Source of the DNA: Corallococcus caeni
Lineage (GTDB): Bacteria > Myxococcota > Myxococcia > Myxococcales > Myxococcaceae
Reading direction: 5' to 3'
Assembly: GCF_036245865.1 (NCBI RefSeq)
Contig: NZ_BTTW01000002.1
Span: 682,001-746,000, forward strand
DNA length: 64,000 nucleotides
The notes beneath the pieces were generated by a model. The model was not told where the DNA came from. It was given only the letters and a program-made list of their open reading frames with translations, and ran no database searches. Positions 53,361 through 61,726 of the stretch are shown here, piece by piece. A program made the translations under genes and the position numbers. Each line of letters begins with the position of its first letter. Positions within the stretch are counted from its first letter, which is position 1.

Positions 53361-55094
53361 CTAGCGTCGCAGGGAGATTTCCAGGCCGTACTGCGGATCC
53401 ATCCCGGTCTGGCCGTTGGCGGTGACGCGGTCCATGCCCACCTGGGCGGACAGCCGCAGGGGCATGCCCCCCAGCCGCCCCATCACGCCCGCGGCCACGT
53501 GGCCGGTGAGCAGCGCGGGGTCCGCCTGACGGAAGCCCGGCGCCGTGAGGCCCAGGAGCCCCCAGCCCAGCCCCACCTCCGCGAACAGCGGCGTGCTCGC
53601 CGGGGCCTGCAATCCCAGCAGGCCCTCCACCGTGAAGCGGTGCAGTCGGATGCCGTCCCGGGCCGCGAGCGGCGTCACGCCGTACGCCCCGCGCACGCCG
53701 TAGTAGAGCAGGTGCAGCGAGGACGACGGCGTGCGCCACGACAGGCTGGGCCCGGTGGCGAACTTCGCCAGCCCCAGCGGCGAGCGCCCCGCGCCCAGGC
53801 CCAGCTCCAGCTTCGACGTCCAGTCGGACGGCGCCGCCACGGCCAGCGGGGCGTGCGCCCCACCGACGACGGGCGGCTGGAAGGGGTGGCTGAAGTCCAC
53901 CGGCACCAGCCCCACGGCGGCGACGTACTCGTCGTAGAAGGACCGGTCCAGCGGCACGGCGAACAGGCCCTGGCGCAGCGCCTCCTCCGCGGGACCGCGC
54001 TCCTGCAATTCACGCGGGCGCAGCTCCGGCGTACCCGAGGACAGCTGCGCCAGCGTGACGCGCGCCTCCGCGTTCGGCGCGCGCACCCAGTACACGTCGC
54101 GCAGCGGCAGGAGGATCTGCGTCCACTGCTGCTGCGAGCGCCGCACGTCCACCAGCCGCTGGCCGTCCGCGTCCTCCACGGAGAGGCGCGCGTACTCGAA
54201 GCCCGCGGGGAAGGTGACGGAGGGGCCCTCCGGCGCGGGGCCCACCAGCGGGCGGCGGGGCTCGGCCGTGGGCGCGAAGGCGTTGACGGACAGGCGCGCG
54301 GGCATGCCCTTCACGCCGTGCAGCGACGCGGCCACGAACGCGGCCAGCTCGCTGTACTCCACCTGCCCGTCGCCGTTGATGTCCGCGCCGCCCAGCAGGC
54401 CGGAGCGCGCCACGTGGCTGAAGACGCCCGCGCGGATGCGGGACCACTCGTGCGTCTCCCCGTCCTCGCTCTCCGCGAAGAGGGCGCCCACGTGCGGGCG
54501 CGACGCCAGTTGCTCGCGCGCCAGCACCCCGCGCAGCTCCGCCAGCACCGCCGCGTCGGGCGTGCCCCCGCGGCTGCCCACCACGCCGGAGGCGCGGCAC
54601 GCATCCGCGATGACGTGCACGTAGTCCGCGCCCAGCGGATCCACGACCTCCGCGTAGAGGCTGGTCCGGTCCAGGCGCGCGTCGGCGAGCGTGAAGTAGG
54701 CGCGCCCCGCGTCGTCCGTGTTGCCGTGGCCCACGTAGACGATGAGCACGTCCGTCTGGCGGCCCGCCGCGTGGTCCGCGAGCGCCGCCGCCTGCAGGTG
54801 CTTCACCGCCTGCTCCACCGCGGCGCGCGTGGGGGCCCGCGCGTCCTTCAGCACCAGACTGCCGCCCTTGCGCGTGGGCTCGTCCGGATCCACCAGCAGC
54901 GTGGTCTCCACGCCCAGCCGCTTGAGCGTCTCCGCCCACAGCACGCCGTCGTCGTCCGCGTAGCGCAGCGGCGCGAGCGCCGGGTCGTCACTGCCGTTGT
55001 GGGCGATGACGAGCGCGCGCCGGACGGTGTCCGCGAATGCCTCCGGAGCCGCCACCAGCAGGGCCGCTCCCAGGAGCACTTCCAGCTTCTTCAT
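53361..55094 (-). CDS. Exported caspase-fold protein with EF-hand and barrel-like C-terminus
   Basis: 577 residues. A signal peptide (cut near residue 21) is followed by a caspase p20-like domain with the His/Cys pair His123 in YVGHGNT and Cys166 in IADACRASG. Residues 238-249 (DINGDGQVEYSE) form a calcium-binding EF-hand loop. The C-terminal ~160 residues run in short Gly-rich strands ending LEISLRR, like a small outer-membrane beta-barrel. Start ATG overlaps the stop of the anti-sigma-like gene (ATGA). An orthocaspase-like protease in the periplasm or outer membrane is inferred. Barrel call is from pattern only. Confidence 0.72.
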   Translation of the reverse strand: MKKLEVLLGAALLVAAPEAFADTVRRALVIAHNGSDDPALAPLRYADDDGVLWAETLKRLGVETTLLVDPDEPTRKGGSLVLKDARAPTRAAVEQAVKHLQAAALADHAAGRQTDVLIVYVGHGNTDDAGRAYFTLADARLDRTSLYAEVVDPLGADYVHVIADACRASGVVGSRGGTPDAAVLAELRGVLAREQLASRPHVGALFAESEDGETHEWSRIRAGVFSHVARSGLLGGADINGDGQVEYSELAAFVAASLHGVKGMPARLSVNAFAPTAEPRRPLVGPAPEGPSVTFPAGFEYARLSVEDADGQRLVDVRRSQQQWTQILLPLRDVYWVRAPNAEARVTLAQLSSGTPELRPRELQERGPAEEALRQGLFAVPLDRSFYDEYVAAVGLVPVDFSHPFQPPVVGGAHAPLAVAAPSDWTSKLELGLGAGRSPLGLAKFATGPSLSWRTPSSSLHLLYYGVRGAYGVTPLAARDGIRLHRFTVEGLLGLQAPASTPLFAEVGLGWGLLGLTAPGFRQADPALLTGHVAAGVMGRLGGMPLRLSAQVGMDRVTANGQTGMDPQYGLEISLRR

Positions 55095-55891
55095 GGAGAA
55101 TCCTTTACCCGGACCTCCTGCCTGAGCACCACCACCCCCTCCGTCGTCCCGTCACGCAAGGCCGCCAGGGTGGCGTCCGGGTGCTCGGAGAACGTCGCGG
55201 TGACTTCCGCCATATCGGAGTCCGCGGGCAGCGCGACCGTCAGCTCCAGGGGGTGTTCCTCGCCGGCCTTGCCGCTGAGCGGGAAGGGGCCGCTGACCTC
55301 TTCGTGGCCGCCGGCGCGGACGCGCACCGCGACGTGGGTGTAGGGCGGACGGGCCCCCGCCGCGAAGGCGAGCGTGGCGCCCGGGGTGCACGCCGTGCCG
55401 GTGCGCAGCTCGCGCAGGGACTGGCCGGGCGCCGCGCAGAAGACGCGCAGGACGGGCTGGGCCAGCGGCGCGGTGGGCGGCGTGGGGTCATGCACGGCCC
55501 CCCGCGGGCTCCACTCGGGTTCGGCGGGGGCGGCGGGCCCGGTGGGGCCGACGGACGCGGGCGTCACCACCACCGCCAGGAAGAGGGCCGCGAGCGTGGC
55601 GCCGAGCACCGCCAGGGTGGGCCACCGCGCGGGGGCGGAGTCCGCGGGGGCGGCGGCGGTGAGGGCGGCCTCCAGCCCCGCGGCGGTGAGCGTCTCCAGC
55701 TCCGTGGAGGTGGGCGTGTCCGTCTGGCCGGACTCGAAGACGCGGTGGGCGCGGGCCCACTTGTCGTAGCGGGTGCCGCAGCGGGCGCAGGCGTGGGCGT
55801 GGCGCAAGAGCCGCGAGGATTCGGGGGCGGACAGCTCCCCCAGGGACCAGCGCGTCAGCCCCGCGTCCACATGTCGTTCGTACCACTTCAT
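55091..55891 (-). CDS. Anti-sigma-like zinc-finger membrane protein
   Basis: About 266 residues. The N-terminus carries HAHACARC, an H-x3-C-x2-C zinc motif as in zf-HC2 anti-sigma factors. A hydrophobic helix at about residues 97-118 places the C-terminal beta-rich domain outside the cytoplasm. It starts at ATG 55891 overlapping the sigma stop and ends overlapping the caspase start, so all three genes are coupled. It would hold the sigma factor until a signal arrives. Confidence 0.72.
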   Translation of the reverse strand: MKWYERHVDAGLTRWSLGELSAPESSRLLRHAHACARCGTRYDKWARAHRVFESGQTDTPTSTELETLTAAGLEAALTAAAPADSAPARWPTLAVLGATLAALFLAVVVTPASVGPTGPAAPAEPEWSPRGAVHDPTPPTAPLAQPVLRVFCAAPGQSLRELRTGTACTPGATLAFAAGARPPYTHVAVRVRAGGHEEVSGPFPLSGKAGEEHPLELTVALPADSDMAEVTATFSEHPDATLAALRDGTTEGVVVLRQEVRVKDSP

Positions 55892-56586
55892 GGGAGGCTC
55901 CCGAATGGGATGGCGCACAGCAGGGCCAGGGTGGCCAGCAGGGCGCCCAGCTGCAGGCGCCCCGGTGCGACGTCACTGTCCAACCAGCCCGAGTCCTTCA
56001 GGTGTTCGGTGAACTGCAACCGCAGGCGGCGCTCGCGCACCCGCACCTCGCCGCGGGTGAGCTTCAGCTGGTCGGCGGCGGACTCCTGGGACAGGCCGTC
56101 CATGAACCGCAGCTGCGCCAGGGCGCGCCCTTCGGCGGGCAGGGCCTCCAGGAAGCGGCGCACGATGGAGCGGACCTCGGCGCCCAGGGCCTCCTCCTCG
56201 GGGCTCTGGCCCTCCGTGGGGGCGTGGGCGAGCTCCGGCGCGTCATCCAGCGGGATGGCCTCGCGGGCCACGCGGCCGGAGGCGCGCATCAGGTCAATGG
56301 CGGTGGAGCGGGCGACGGTGAGCAGGAAGCCCAGGTAGGGGCGCACGCCGTCGTAGGCCTGGCGCATGTGGGGGCGGAAGGCCCGCACGAACGTCTCCTG
56401 GTGGGCGGCGTCCAGGTCCAGGGGCGTGAGCGCGAGGGAGCGCGTCCCGGTCTCCGAGTGCACGGAGAAGCGCCGCGACAGGTAGCGGAGCACTTCCGGC
56501 GAATAGGTGCGGTAGACCTGGGTGAGCACGGCGGTGTCACCCCGGCGGAAGGCCTCCAAGACTGACCGCTCTGTTCCTGGCAGCAC
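55888..56586 (-). CDS. ECF-type sigma factor with C-terminal hydrophobic tail
   Basis: 232 residues. Region 2 (QETFVRAFRPHMRQAYDGV, then FLLTVARSTAIDLMRASGR) and region 4 (LRFMDGLSQESAADQLKLTR) are intact. After region 4 comes a hydrophobic stretch LQLGALLATLALLCAIPFG at the very C-terminus, unusual for a sigma factor, which could anchor it to the membrane. GTG start at 56586 with GGAG 8 bp upstream; the frame is open to 56748 but that part overlaps the tRNA remnant. First gene of the sigma/anti-sigma/caspase unit. Confidence 0.75.
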   Translation of the reverse strand: MLPGTERSVLEAFRRGDTAVLTQVYRTYSPEVLRYLSRRFSVHSETGTRSLALTPLDLDAAHQETFVRAFRPHMRQAYDGVRPYLGFLLTVARSTAIDLMRASGRVAREAIPLDDAPELAHAPTEGQSPEEEALGAEVRSIVRRFLEALPAEGRALAQLRFMDGLSQESAADQLKLTRGEVRVRERRLRLQFTEHLKDSGWLDSDVAPGRLQLGALLATLALLCAIPFGSLP

Positions 56587-56645
56587 GCGGAAGGCTCCGT
56601 CCAAGGGCCCGGCCGGACCCCTTCTGAAATGAGATACGAAATGAC

Positions 56646-56658
56646 CCGGAAAATCCGG
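56646..56658 (-). promoter_or_regulatory. CCGGA-AAA-TCCGG palindrome upstream of the sigma gene
   Basis: Perfect 5-bp arms around AAA, 60 bp upstream of the sigma start, in the only AT-rich stretch of the intergenic region. Candidate operator or promoter part; no clear -35/-10 pair is seen. Confidence 0.35.
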
Positions 56659-56724
56659 TCGTCGCCACACGCACGGCGCGCGTTTTCTTGAGCCCGGGCC
56701 CCGGGGTTGTTGCGAACGCGGATG

Positions 56725-56771
56725 TAGGCCTCCGGAGCCAAAGGCCACGGGTTCGAATCCTGCATCGAGCG
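56725..56771 (+). pseudogene. 3' half of tRNA-Arg(CCG)
   Basis: Anticodon loop CTCCGGA (anticodon CCG), a four-of-five-pair anticodon stem TAGGC/GCCAA, T-arm GGGTTCGAATCC and a 3' acceptor strand follow the standard tRNA layout and match tRNA-Arg(CCG). The 5' half with D-arm and 5' acceptor strand is absent. Such 3' fragments are the usual remains of island integration at a tRNA end. Confidence 0.7.
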
Positions 56772-56829
56772 TTGGGGAGGTTCGCGGAAGCTTAGACGCT
56801 GAAGCGTCGCCCTGCCCGCGGACAAGAAA

Positions 56830-56848
56830 GTGTCACCGCGGGTGACAC
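56830..56848. promoter_or_regulatory. GTGTCACC-GCG-GGTGACAC palindrome
   Basis: Perfect 8-bp arms around a 3-base centre. It lies between the tRNA remnant and the nuclease fragment. A related GGGTGACACG occurs alone at 60045. Possible protein-binding site. Confidence 0.4.
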
Positions 56849-56912
56849 AATTGCCATGGACCCATCACCTCATCATCCTGAGCGAGGCGAAGCCCGTCCA
56901 GACGCGCGAATC

Positions 56913-57050
56913 GACCGCGACATGAAGAAGCCGCACGAGCGGCCCTCGATCGGCGTGCTGCTCTGCGCGTCGAAGGACGACGAGGTCGTCGAGTTCGCGC
57001 TCGCGCGCACGACGTCGCCCACGCTCGTCGCCGAGTACCTGGGCCTCGCG
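56913..57050 (+). pseudogene. Fragment of a YhcG/DUF1016 PDDEXK nuclease
   Basis: About 46 codons read DRDMKKPHERPSIGVLLCAS then VVEFALARTTSPTLVAEY, which align with the C-terminal end of the YhcG/DUF1016 nuclease family. The rest of that ~340-residue protein is absent, and sequence on both sides is unrelated. It lies just beside the tRNA-Arg remnant, so both probably come from one decayed island. The 56587-57160 gap of about 570 bp holds only these two remnants and the two palindromes. Confidence 0.65.
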
Positions 57051-57160
57051 ACTTGCAACGACAGCCCTGGAAGTGGCAACCCGGCTACGACGTCGGTTGG
57101 GTCCCCAATAATGGGCACGCGGCGATACAGCATGCTCGCCGCGACCCTGGTACGTCACGT

Positions 57161-59086
57161 CTACGGGAACGCGTCCACCACGGTGTAGCCCGCGGTCCGG
57201 GGAAGGAGCGCGGCACCGGGCTTGGAGCCCGTCTCCCTCGGCCAGAAGCCATCGTCGTTCCCGAGGCCGAAGCAGACAGGATAGGTGCGGCCGTCAGGCG
57301 TCTCCGCTCGCGTGTAGCGGCCCCTGACCCGTTCTCCCCCTGTCCACAGCCGTCCGTAGAGAAGGGTACCCTTCGGAAGACCGCCGTATGCCTCCTCCTG
57401 GACGCTGACGATGTCGCCGTCGTGCACGGCAATCATGTCGGCATCCAGCCGGTCGGGATAACGGATGTCGACCGTGATGGTGACCTTCGCATCCCGCCGC
57501 AGCTTCAGCGCCTTCATGGCCTCCAGCGCTTCCGTGGGGCATCGCTGGGGCTTGGGCAACACCTGCGCACCCGAGCAAGCAATGAGGGTTGTCGCCGCTC
57601 CGACAGCCCACGTGCAGCCGCGTGACAGCGAACGTCCGCGGACAGGTGGGTCCTGCTTCAAGGGAATGCTCATGGTGTCCTTCTCCGGCGGGAGCGGCGC
57701 AGGGGAAGGAGGGGCCGCTCCGGAGGCGGCAGCTTGGTCGGGCCCAGGCGCCCGCGCCACGGAAGGCAGGGACGGGCGAACGGGCGCATCCCCGCCGGAC
57801 CTTGAAAAGAGTCCCAGGCCCCATCCCAGACAGGCCATGGCCGCCACACATGCGAATGCGACGGCCCCCTGACGCCACAGCGCCCGCAGCGTCTGTCGGC
57901 GGCGCACCGTGCTCGCGGCGAGGATGTCCTGGGCCTGCATCCGCGCGACATGGCGGGGAAGCCGGCGACGCAGCTCGCGGGCTTCGCGAAGGCGTTCGAT
58001 CCGGTCCAGGCGCTGAAGACGTGCGTGCTGGAGCGGCACCTCCTGACCCGGAGCCACTGGCCCCGCCATCCCGGGCGCCTCCTGCGTCGTGCGTGAGGAA
58101 TCAGAGGCAGGTGTGGCCCAATCGAACAGGGGCTGGTCCCAGGTTGCATCCGCATGGGCCAGGACCTGATGCAGTTCGAAGGCCAGGGCGGAGGCGCTCG
58201 GAGGCCGTGCTTCGGGCGCGAACGCGAGCAGGCGGGTGACAAGCGAAGCCAGTGCCTCCGGCACCAGCGGGTTGGGCCATGCGCGTTCGGGGCCTTCCCC
58301 CTCCAGCGCGAGCGCCGGATAGCTGTCGGTCAGCAATCGATGGAAGGTGACGCCCAGTGCGTACAGCTCATCCGTCACGCCGTAGCGAGGACACTCCTGC
58401 GACGGCACCGCCATTCGCCAGCGGTGGAGCTGGGGACTCAAGTAGTGAGCCGTGCCAGGAGGCAGTTGGCCTGTTCCGGTCAGAGGCTTCGCTTCGGGAT
58501 GCCAGCCCGCACCCCAATCCAGCAGGGTGAGCCGTCCACCGGGCTGGACGCGGAGGTTGTCCCCTTTGACGTCGCGATGCAGGACACCCTGCTGGTGCGC
58601 GAAGGCCAGAATCTCCACGGCCTGGAGGAGCAATGCGCCCACTTCGCGGGCTGTGGGGTTGCGCGTCCGGGCCCATTCGTAGAGCGATTCGCCGTCCACG
58701 AGCCCCATCACCAGGAATGGGTAGCTCCCGGAGCCTGGCCGCCATGCCCCGGCCTCCACGAAGCGAGGCACTCCCGGATGCCGCAGGCGGGACAGCACCT
58801 CCGCTTCGCGTGAGAACCAGGGGCTGTCGGGTTGGCGTGCCAGCTTCAGGGCGTACCGCTTGCCGCGAGGACGGTGCTTTGCATGAACGACGTAGACCGT
58901 GCCGTACCCGCCTGACGCCACTCGACGGAGGACGCGCCAGGGACCGATGGGGGTACCCGGAGGAAGCGCATCCACCATCAGCAGCAACGATGGTCGGGCA
59001 GGGCCATGGGCCTTCTGCGCGGGCTGGGTGGATGGAGGATGCTCAGGCCCGGCCTGTTCGCCGGGCGTTGCCTCGGGCGGGCTCAT
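57161..59086 (-). CDS. Membrane serine/threonine protein kinase
   Basis: 641 residues. Kinase domain about 50-320: glycine loop ASGGYGTVY, Lys81 in YALKLA, HRDVKGDN (His170), and DWG at 190-192 where most kinases have DFG. APE is replaced by SPQ. A single hydrophobic helix lies at about 407-427. The C-terminal part has a second hydrophobic segment ending LIACSGAQV that looks like a lipobox preceded by its own Met (MSIPLKQDP); an internal start for a separate lipoprotein is possible. Starts at ATG 59086, overlapping the DUF2381 gene stop (ATGA). Confidence 0.85.
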   Translation of the reverse strand: MSPPEATPGEQAGPEHPPSTQPAQKAHGPARPSLLLMVDALPPGTPIGPWRVLRRVASGGYGTVYVVHAKHRPRGKRYALKLARQPDSPWFSREAEVLSRLRHPGVPRFVEAGAWRPGSGSYPFLVMGLVDGESLYEWARTRNPTAREVGALLLQAVEILAFAHQQGVLHRDVKGDNLRVQPGGRLTLLDWGAGWHPEAKPLTGTGQLPPGTAHYLSPQLHRWRMAVPSQECPRYGVTDELYALGVTFHRLLTDSYPALALEGEGPERAWPNPLVPEALASLVTRLLAFAPEARPPSASALAFELHQVLAHADATWDQPLFDWATPASDSSRTTQEAPGMAGPVAPGQEVPLQHARLQRLDRIERLREARELRRRLPRHVARMQAQDILAASTVRRRQTLRALWRQGAVAFACVAAMACLGWGLGLFSRSGGDAPVRPSLPSVARAPGPDQAAASGAAPPSPAPLPPEKDTMSIPLKQDPPVRGRSLSRGCTWAVGAATTLIACSGAQVLPKPQRCPTEALEAMKALKLRRDAKVTITVDIRYPDRLDADMIAVHDGDIVSVQEEAYGGLPKGTLLYGRLWTGGERVRGRYTRAETPDGRTYPVCFGLGNDDGFWPRETGSKPGAALLPRTAGYTVVDAFP

Positions 59087-60009
59087 GGCTCCACCTCTTC
59101 CCAGCGGACGCCGCGTTCGCCCTTCGCGTCCAGCAGCTCCAGGGTGAAGTGCGTGCCAGGGGGCAGGTCCGGAAGCGCGTGCCATTCCACCACCACGGTG
59201 GCTTGCTCCCCGGGCGCCAGCTGCTTCACCTGCATGAGCAGAGGGAACTCACGGGCCGGCAGCGCGTTGGGCCCGCGCGGTGTCATCCGAGCGAAGCCCG
59301 GTATCCAAGGGGCACTCCCCACGGCGTTGATCAGCGAGGTCGACAGGGCACGGGTGCTCGCCGTGCGGTAGAGCACATGGGGGCCTTTGGCGGTCATGCC
59401 CGGGCTCAACGAAGGCTTCGGGAGGTGCTCCACCGCGACACCTTCACGGGTGACATCCCCCATCAACACCGCGCCGCCCAGTCCACGCAGCGCGCACTGC
59501 GCACGCAGCGTCGCGAGCCCCGCCTCGGTGAGCGCGCACCGGGCCCGCAGGTCCGCGAGCTCCTTCCCCAGGTCCTGCGCGGTGCGCCCCTGTCGGAACA
59601 CCTCCACCTGGGAATCCACCTCCGCCGCCACGGTCGTGAGCACGAGCGCCACCTGCGCAGGCGCACCCGGCCCCGCGAAGCGCACGGTGACCACGGGCTC
59701 CTTTCCGGCGGGGACGTCCATGGCCGCCTTGAGCACGAGGACGTCCTCATGCACCGCCACGCGGGAGAAGAAGGGCGCGAGCACGCTCCGGTCCACGGAC
59801 TCTGGAACGATGGGCGCATCGAAGGTGACGGTGGTCACTTCATGGGCGGTGACATGCAGTGCATGCAGCACCGGAGGGTCCTCCGCGCGCAGCGTGAGCT
59901 GCCGGGCCTTGCGCTCCCGCACCGTGGGAGTCCGGGACTGCGCCACCGCCGTGGTGCCCATCAGGACCGTGAGCACCAGGGGAATGACCGAAGCGGACAG
60001 CGACATCAC
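59083..60009 (-). CDS. DUF2381 family exported protein
   Basis: 308 residues with a signal peptide (cut near AVAQ). DUF2381 proteins are mostly found in myxobacteria, usually just before a serine/threonine kinase gene, as here. Beta-rich with an ALTEAGLATLRAQCAL helix in the middle. Likely periplasmic partner of the kinase; role unknown. Stop overlaps the kinase start. Confidence 0.85.
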   Translation of the reverse strand: MMSLSASVIPLVLTVLMGTTAVAQSRTPTVRERKARQLTLRAEDPPVLHALHVTAHEVTTVTFDAPIVPESVDRSVLAPFFSRVAVHEDVLVLKAAMDVPAGKEPVVTVRFAGPGAPAQVALVLTTVAAEVDSQVEVFRQGRTAQDLGKELADLRARCALTEAGLATLRAQCALRGLGGAVLMGDVTREGVAVEHLPKPSLSPGMTAKGPHVLYRTASTRALSTSLINAVGSAPWIPGFARMTPRGPNALPAREFPLLMQVKQLAPGEQATVVVEWHALPDLPPGTHFTLELLDAKGERGVRWEEVEP

Positions 60010-60155
60010 GGGTCACCTCCATCCTTCAAACCTAACAGATAGGGGTGACACGCATGGAAGTCCACGGGCCTGGGAAGCCCGGACGCAGCTGCAAGGAGAA
60101 GGAAAAGCCAGCCTACCTCAAGCGTCCTTGAGAGAAATACCTACCTGGAGGTCGT

Positions 60156-60845
60156 CTACGACCGCCGCCCCGTCTTCCGGGCGAAGTACGCGCGGTTGAA
60201 CGTCCCAAGTCCCCACATGCGCGGGTCGTCCGGGAACTCCGCCTTCGCCAGCGACTCGTCGCTCTGTTCCCCGAGCCAGCGGATGAACTCGTCACGAGAC
60301 GCGAAGGTCTGCTTCGCCTGGGAGTGCCCCTGGATGTACCGGAGCCCATGCGCGTACGAGCCGTCCCCGGCCCTCCACAGCGCGCGGGACACGCCGTCGC
60401 GCGGATCCACGGTGATGGACAGGTCCGCCCCCGCATCCATCAACTCCGCCACCCGCTGCGCCAGCGCGCGTCCGTAGTGCCGTGAATCGAAGTGGGCCTC
60501 CGCGCGGGCCCGCTCTTTCGCATCCTGTTGCCGCTGTACCTCATCCATCCACTGGACGCGGGGTGCCGCATGCGCGTCGCAGACGATGGACAGCGCGATG
60601 TCCCCCAGCCCGGGAGCCGACGCGTGATACCGCCGCATCAGCTCCTGGACCTGGGCGCGAGGTGCCTCCGGCAGCGACCCGAACGTCAGCGCGCCGTCCG
60701 GCGCCGTGAAGATCAACGTGTCGTCATGAAGCGTGCCCTGGTGCTTCAACGACGCGGACAGCTCAAGGCGGGTCAGCCCACGGGCCTTGAGTTCGGCGCG
60801 CAGCCAGCGGACGACGTCGGAGTCTTCGGTCAGCAGGGAGGACAT
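60156..60845 (-). CDS. Uncharacterised 229-residue protein
   Basis: No signal peptide or membrane helix. The N-terminus (MSSLLTEDSDVVRWLRAEL) and the C-terminal element ASRDEFIRWLGEQSDESLA resemble small proteins of polymorphic-toxin neighbourhoods; I do not recognise a named family. Monocistronic. The 146 bp upstream of its stop side show nothing. Frame open upstream through the barrel gene on the other strand is an artefact. Confidence 0.65.
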   Translation of the reverse strand: MSSLLTEDSDVVRWLRAELKARGLTRLELSASLKHQGTLHDDTLIFTAPDGALTFGSLPEAPRAQVQELMRRYHASAPGLGDIALSIVCDAHAAPRVQWMDEVQRQQDAKERARAEAHFDSRHYGRALAQRVAELMDAGADLSITVDPRDGVSRALWRAGDGSYAHGLRYIQGHSQAKQTFASRDEFIRWLGEQSDESLAKAEFPDDPRMWGLGTFNRAYFARKTGRRS

Positions 60846-61052
60846 GGTTTGGGCCGGGACTCTCGCACGGCGTGCCCCGCCCTGGCCCGCATCGAAAGCC
60901 TGACATTCCTGTCGCGCTTCAGGGCCATTCCCACGCTCCACGCCCCTCGAAGCCGGGGCGCCCGCATCAGGGAGCCCCTGGCCGCGCGCTTGCAGTGCGT
61001 GGCGCCGCCAACCTCCAACGCCGTCGGACGACGGCCCTTCTCCCTGGACGAC

Positions 61053-61709
61053 ATGACTGCTCGACACTTCATCGCATCGCTGGTTCTGGCCTCCTGCCTG
61101 GGTGCACTGCCGGCGGCGGCGCAGGAGCCCTCGAACTCCGGGCTCGCGCTGGGCGTGCGCGGCGCCTTTGGCATTCCGGTGGGCGACGCCGGCACGGACC
61201 TCTCGCTGAAAGACACGTTCGGCAGCACCGTGGCGCCGCAGGTGGACGTCTCCTACTTCTTCAACCGGCAGCTCTCGCTGGGCGCCTATTTCCAGTACGG
61301 CATCGGCTCCGGTCCCGGTGACGAGTGCTCGGATGGAGTGGACTGCAAGAGCAAGGTCCTGCGCTTCGGCATCGACCTGGACTACCACTTCCGGCCGGCC
61401 GGTTTCGTCTCGCCCTGGGTGGGCGTGGGCGTGGGCTATGAGATCGGCTCGCTGGAAGTGGGCGAAGGGGCGGGGAGCTCCTGGTTCAAGCTCGAGGGCT
61501 ATGACCTGGGCCACGCCCACTTTGGCGTGGACCTCCAGCTCACCCGCTCCATCGCGGTGGGGCCCTACATCTCCGCGTCCGTGGGGCAGTACAACAAGGG
61601 CACGGTCCGTCTGGGCAATGCCGCGGAAATCAGCGACGACCTCTCCAGCGACGCGAAGCAGATCCACGTCTGGATCCAGCCGGGCGTGCGCGTGCAGTTC
61701 CGGCTGTAG
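61053..61709 (+). CDS. Outer-membrane beta-barrel protein
   Basis: 218 residues with a signal peptide (cut after AAAQ). The mature chain alternates hydrophobic and polar residues in Gly/aromatic strands and ends in VRVQFRL, a C-terminal aromatic-rich strand as expected for BAM insertion. Eight strands are likely (OmpW/OmpX class). Function unknown. ATG start at 61053. Confidence 0.8.
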   Translation: MTARHFIASLVLASCLGALPAAAQEPSNSGLALGVRGAFGIPVGDAGTDLSLKDTFGSTVAPQVDVSYFFNRQLSLGAYFQYGIGSGPGDECSDGVDCKSKVLRFGIDLDYHFRPAGFVSPWVGVGVGYEIGSLEVGEGAGSSWFKLEGYDLGHAHFGVDLQLTRSIAVGPYISASVGQYNKGTVRLGNAAEISDDLSSDAKQIHVWIQPGVRVQFRL

Positions 61710-61726
61710 TCACCACCGCGAAGCCC

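Noticed and set aside
56587-56748. Longer N-terminus for the sigma factor
   Set aside because: The extra codons run through the palindrome and the tRNA remnant and lack region-1/2 similarity; the GTG at 56586 has a Shine-Dalgarno match.
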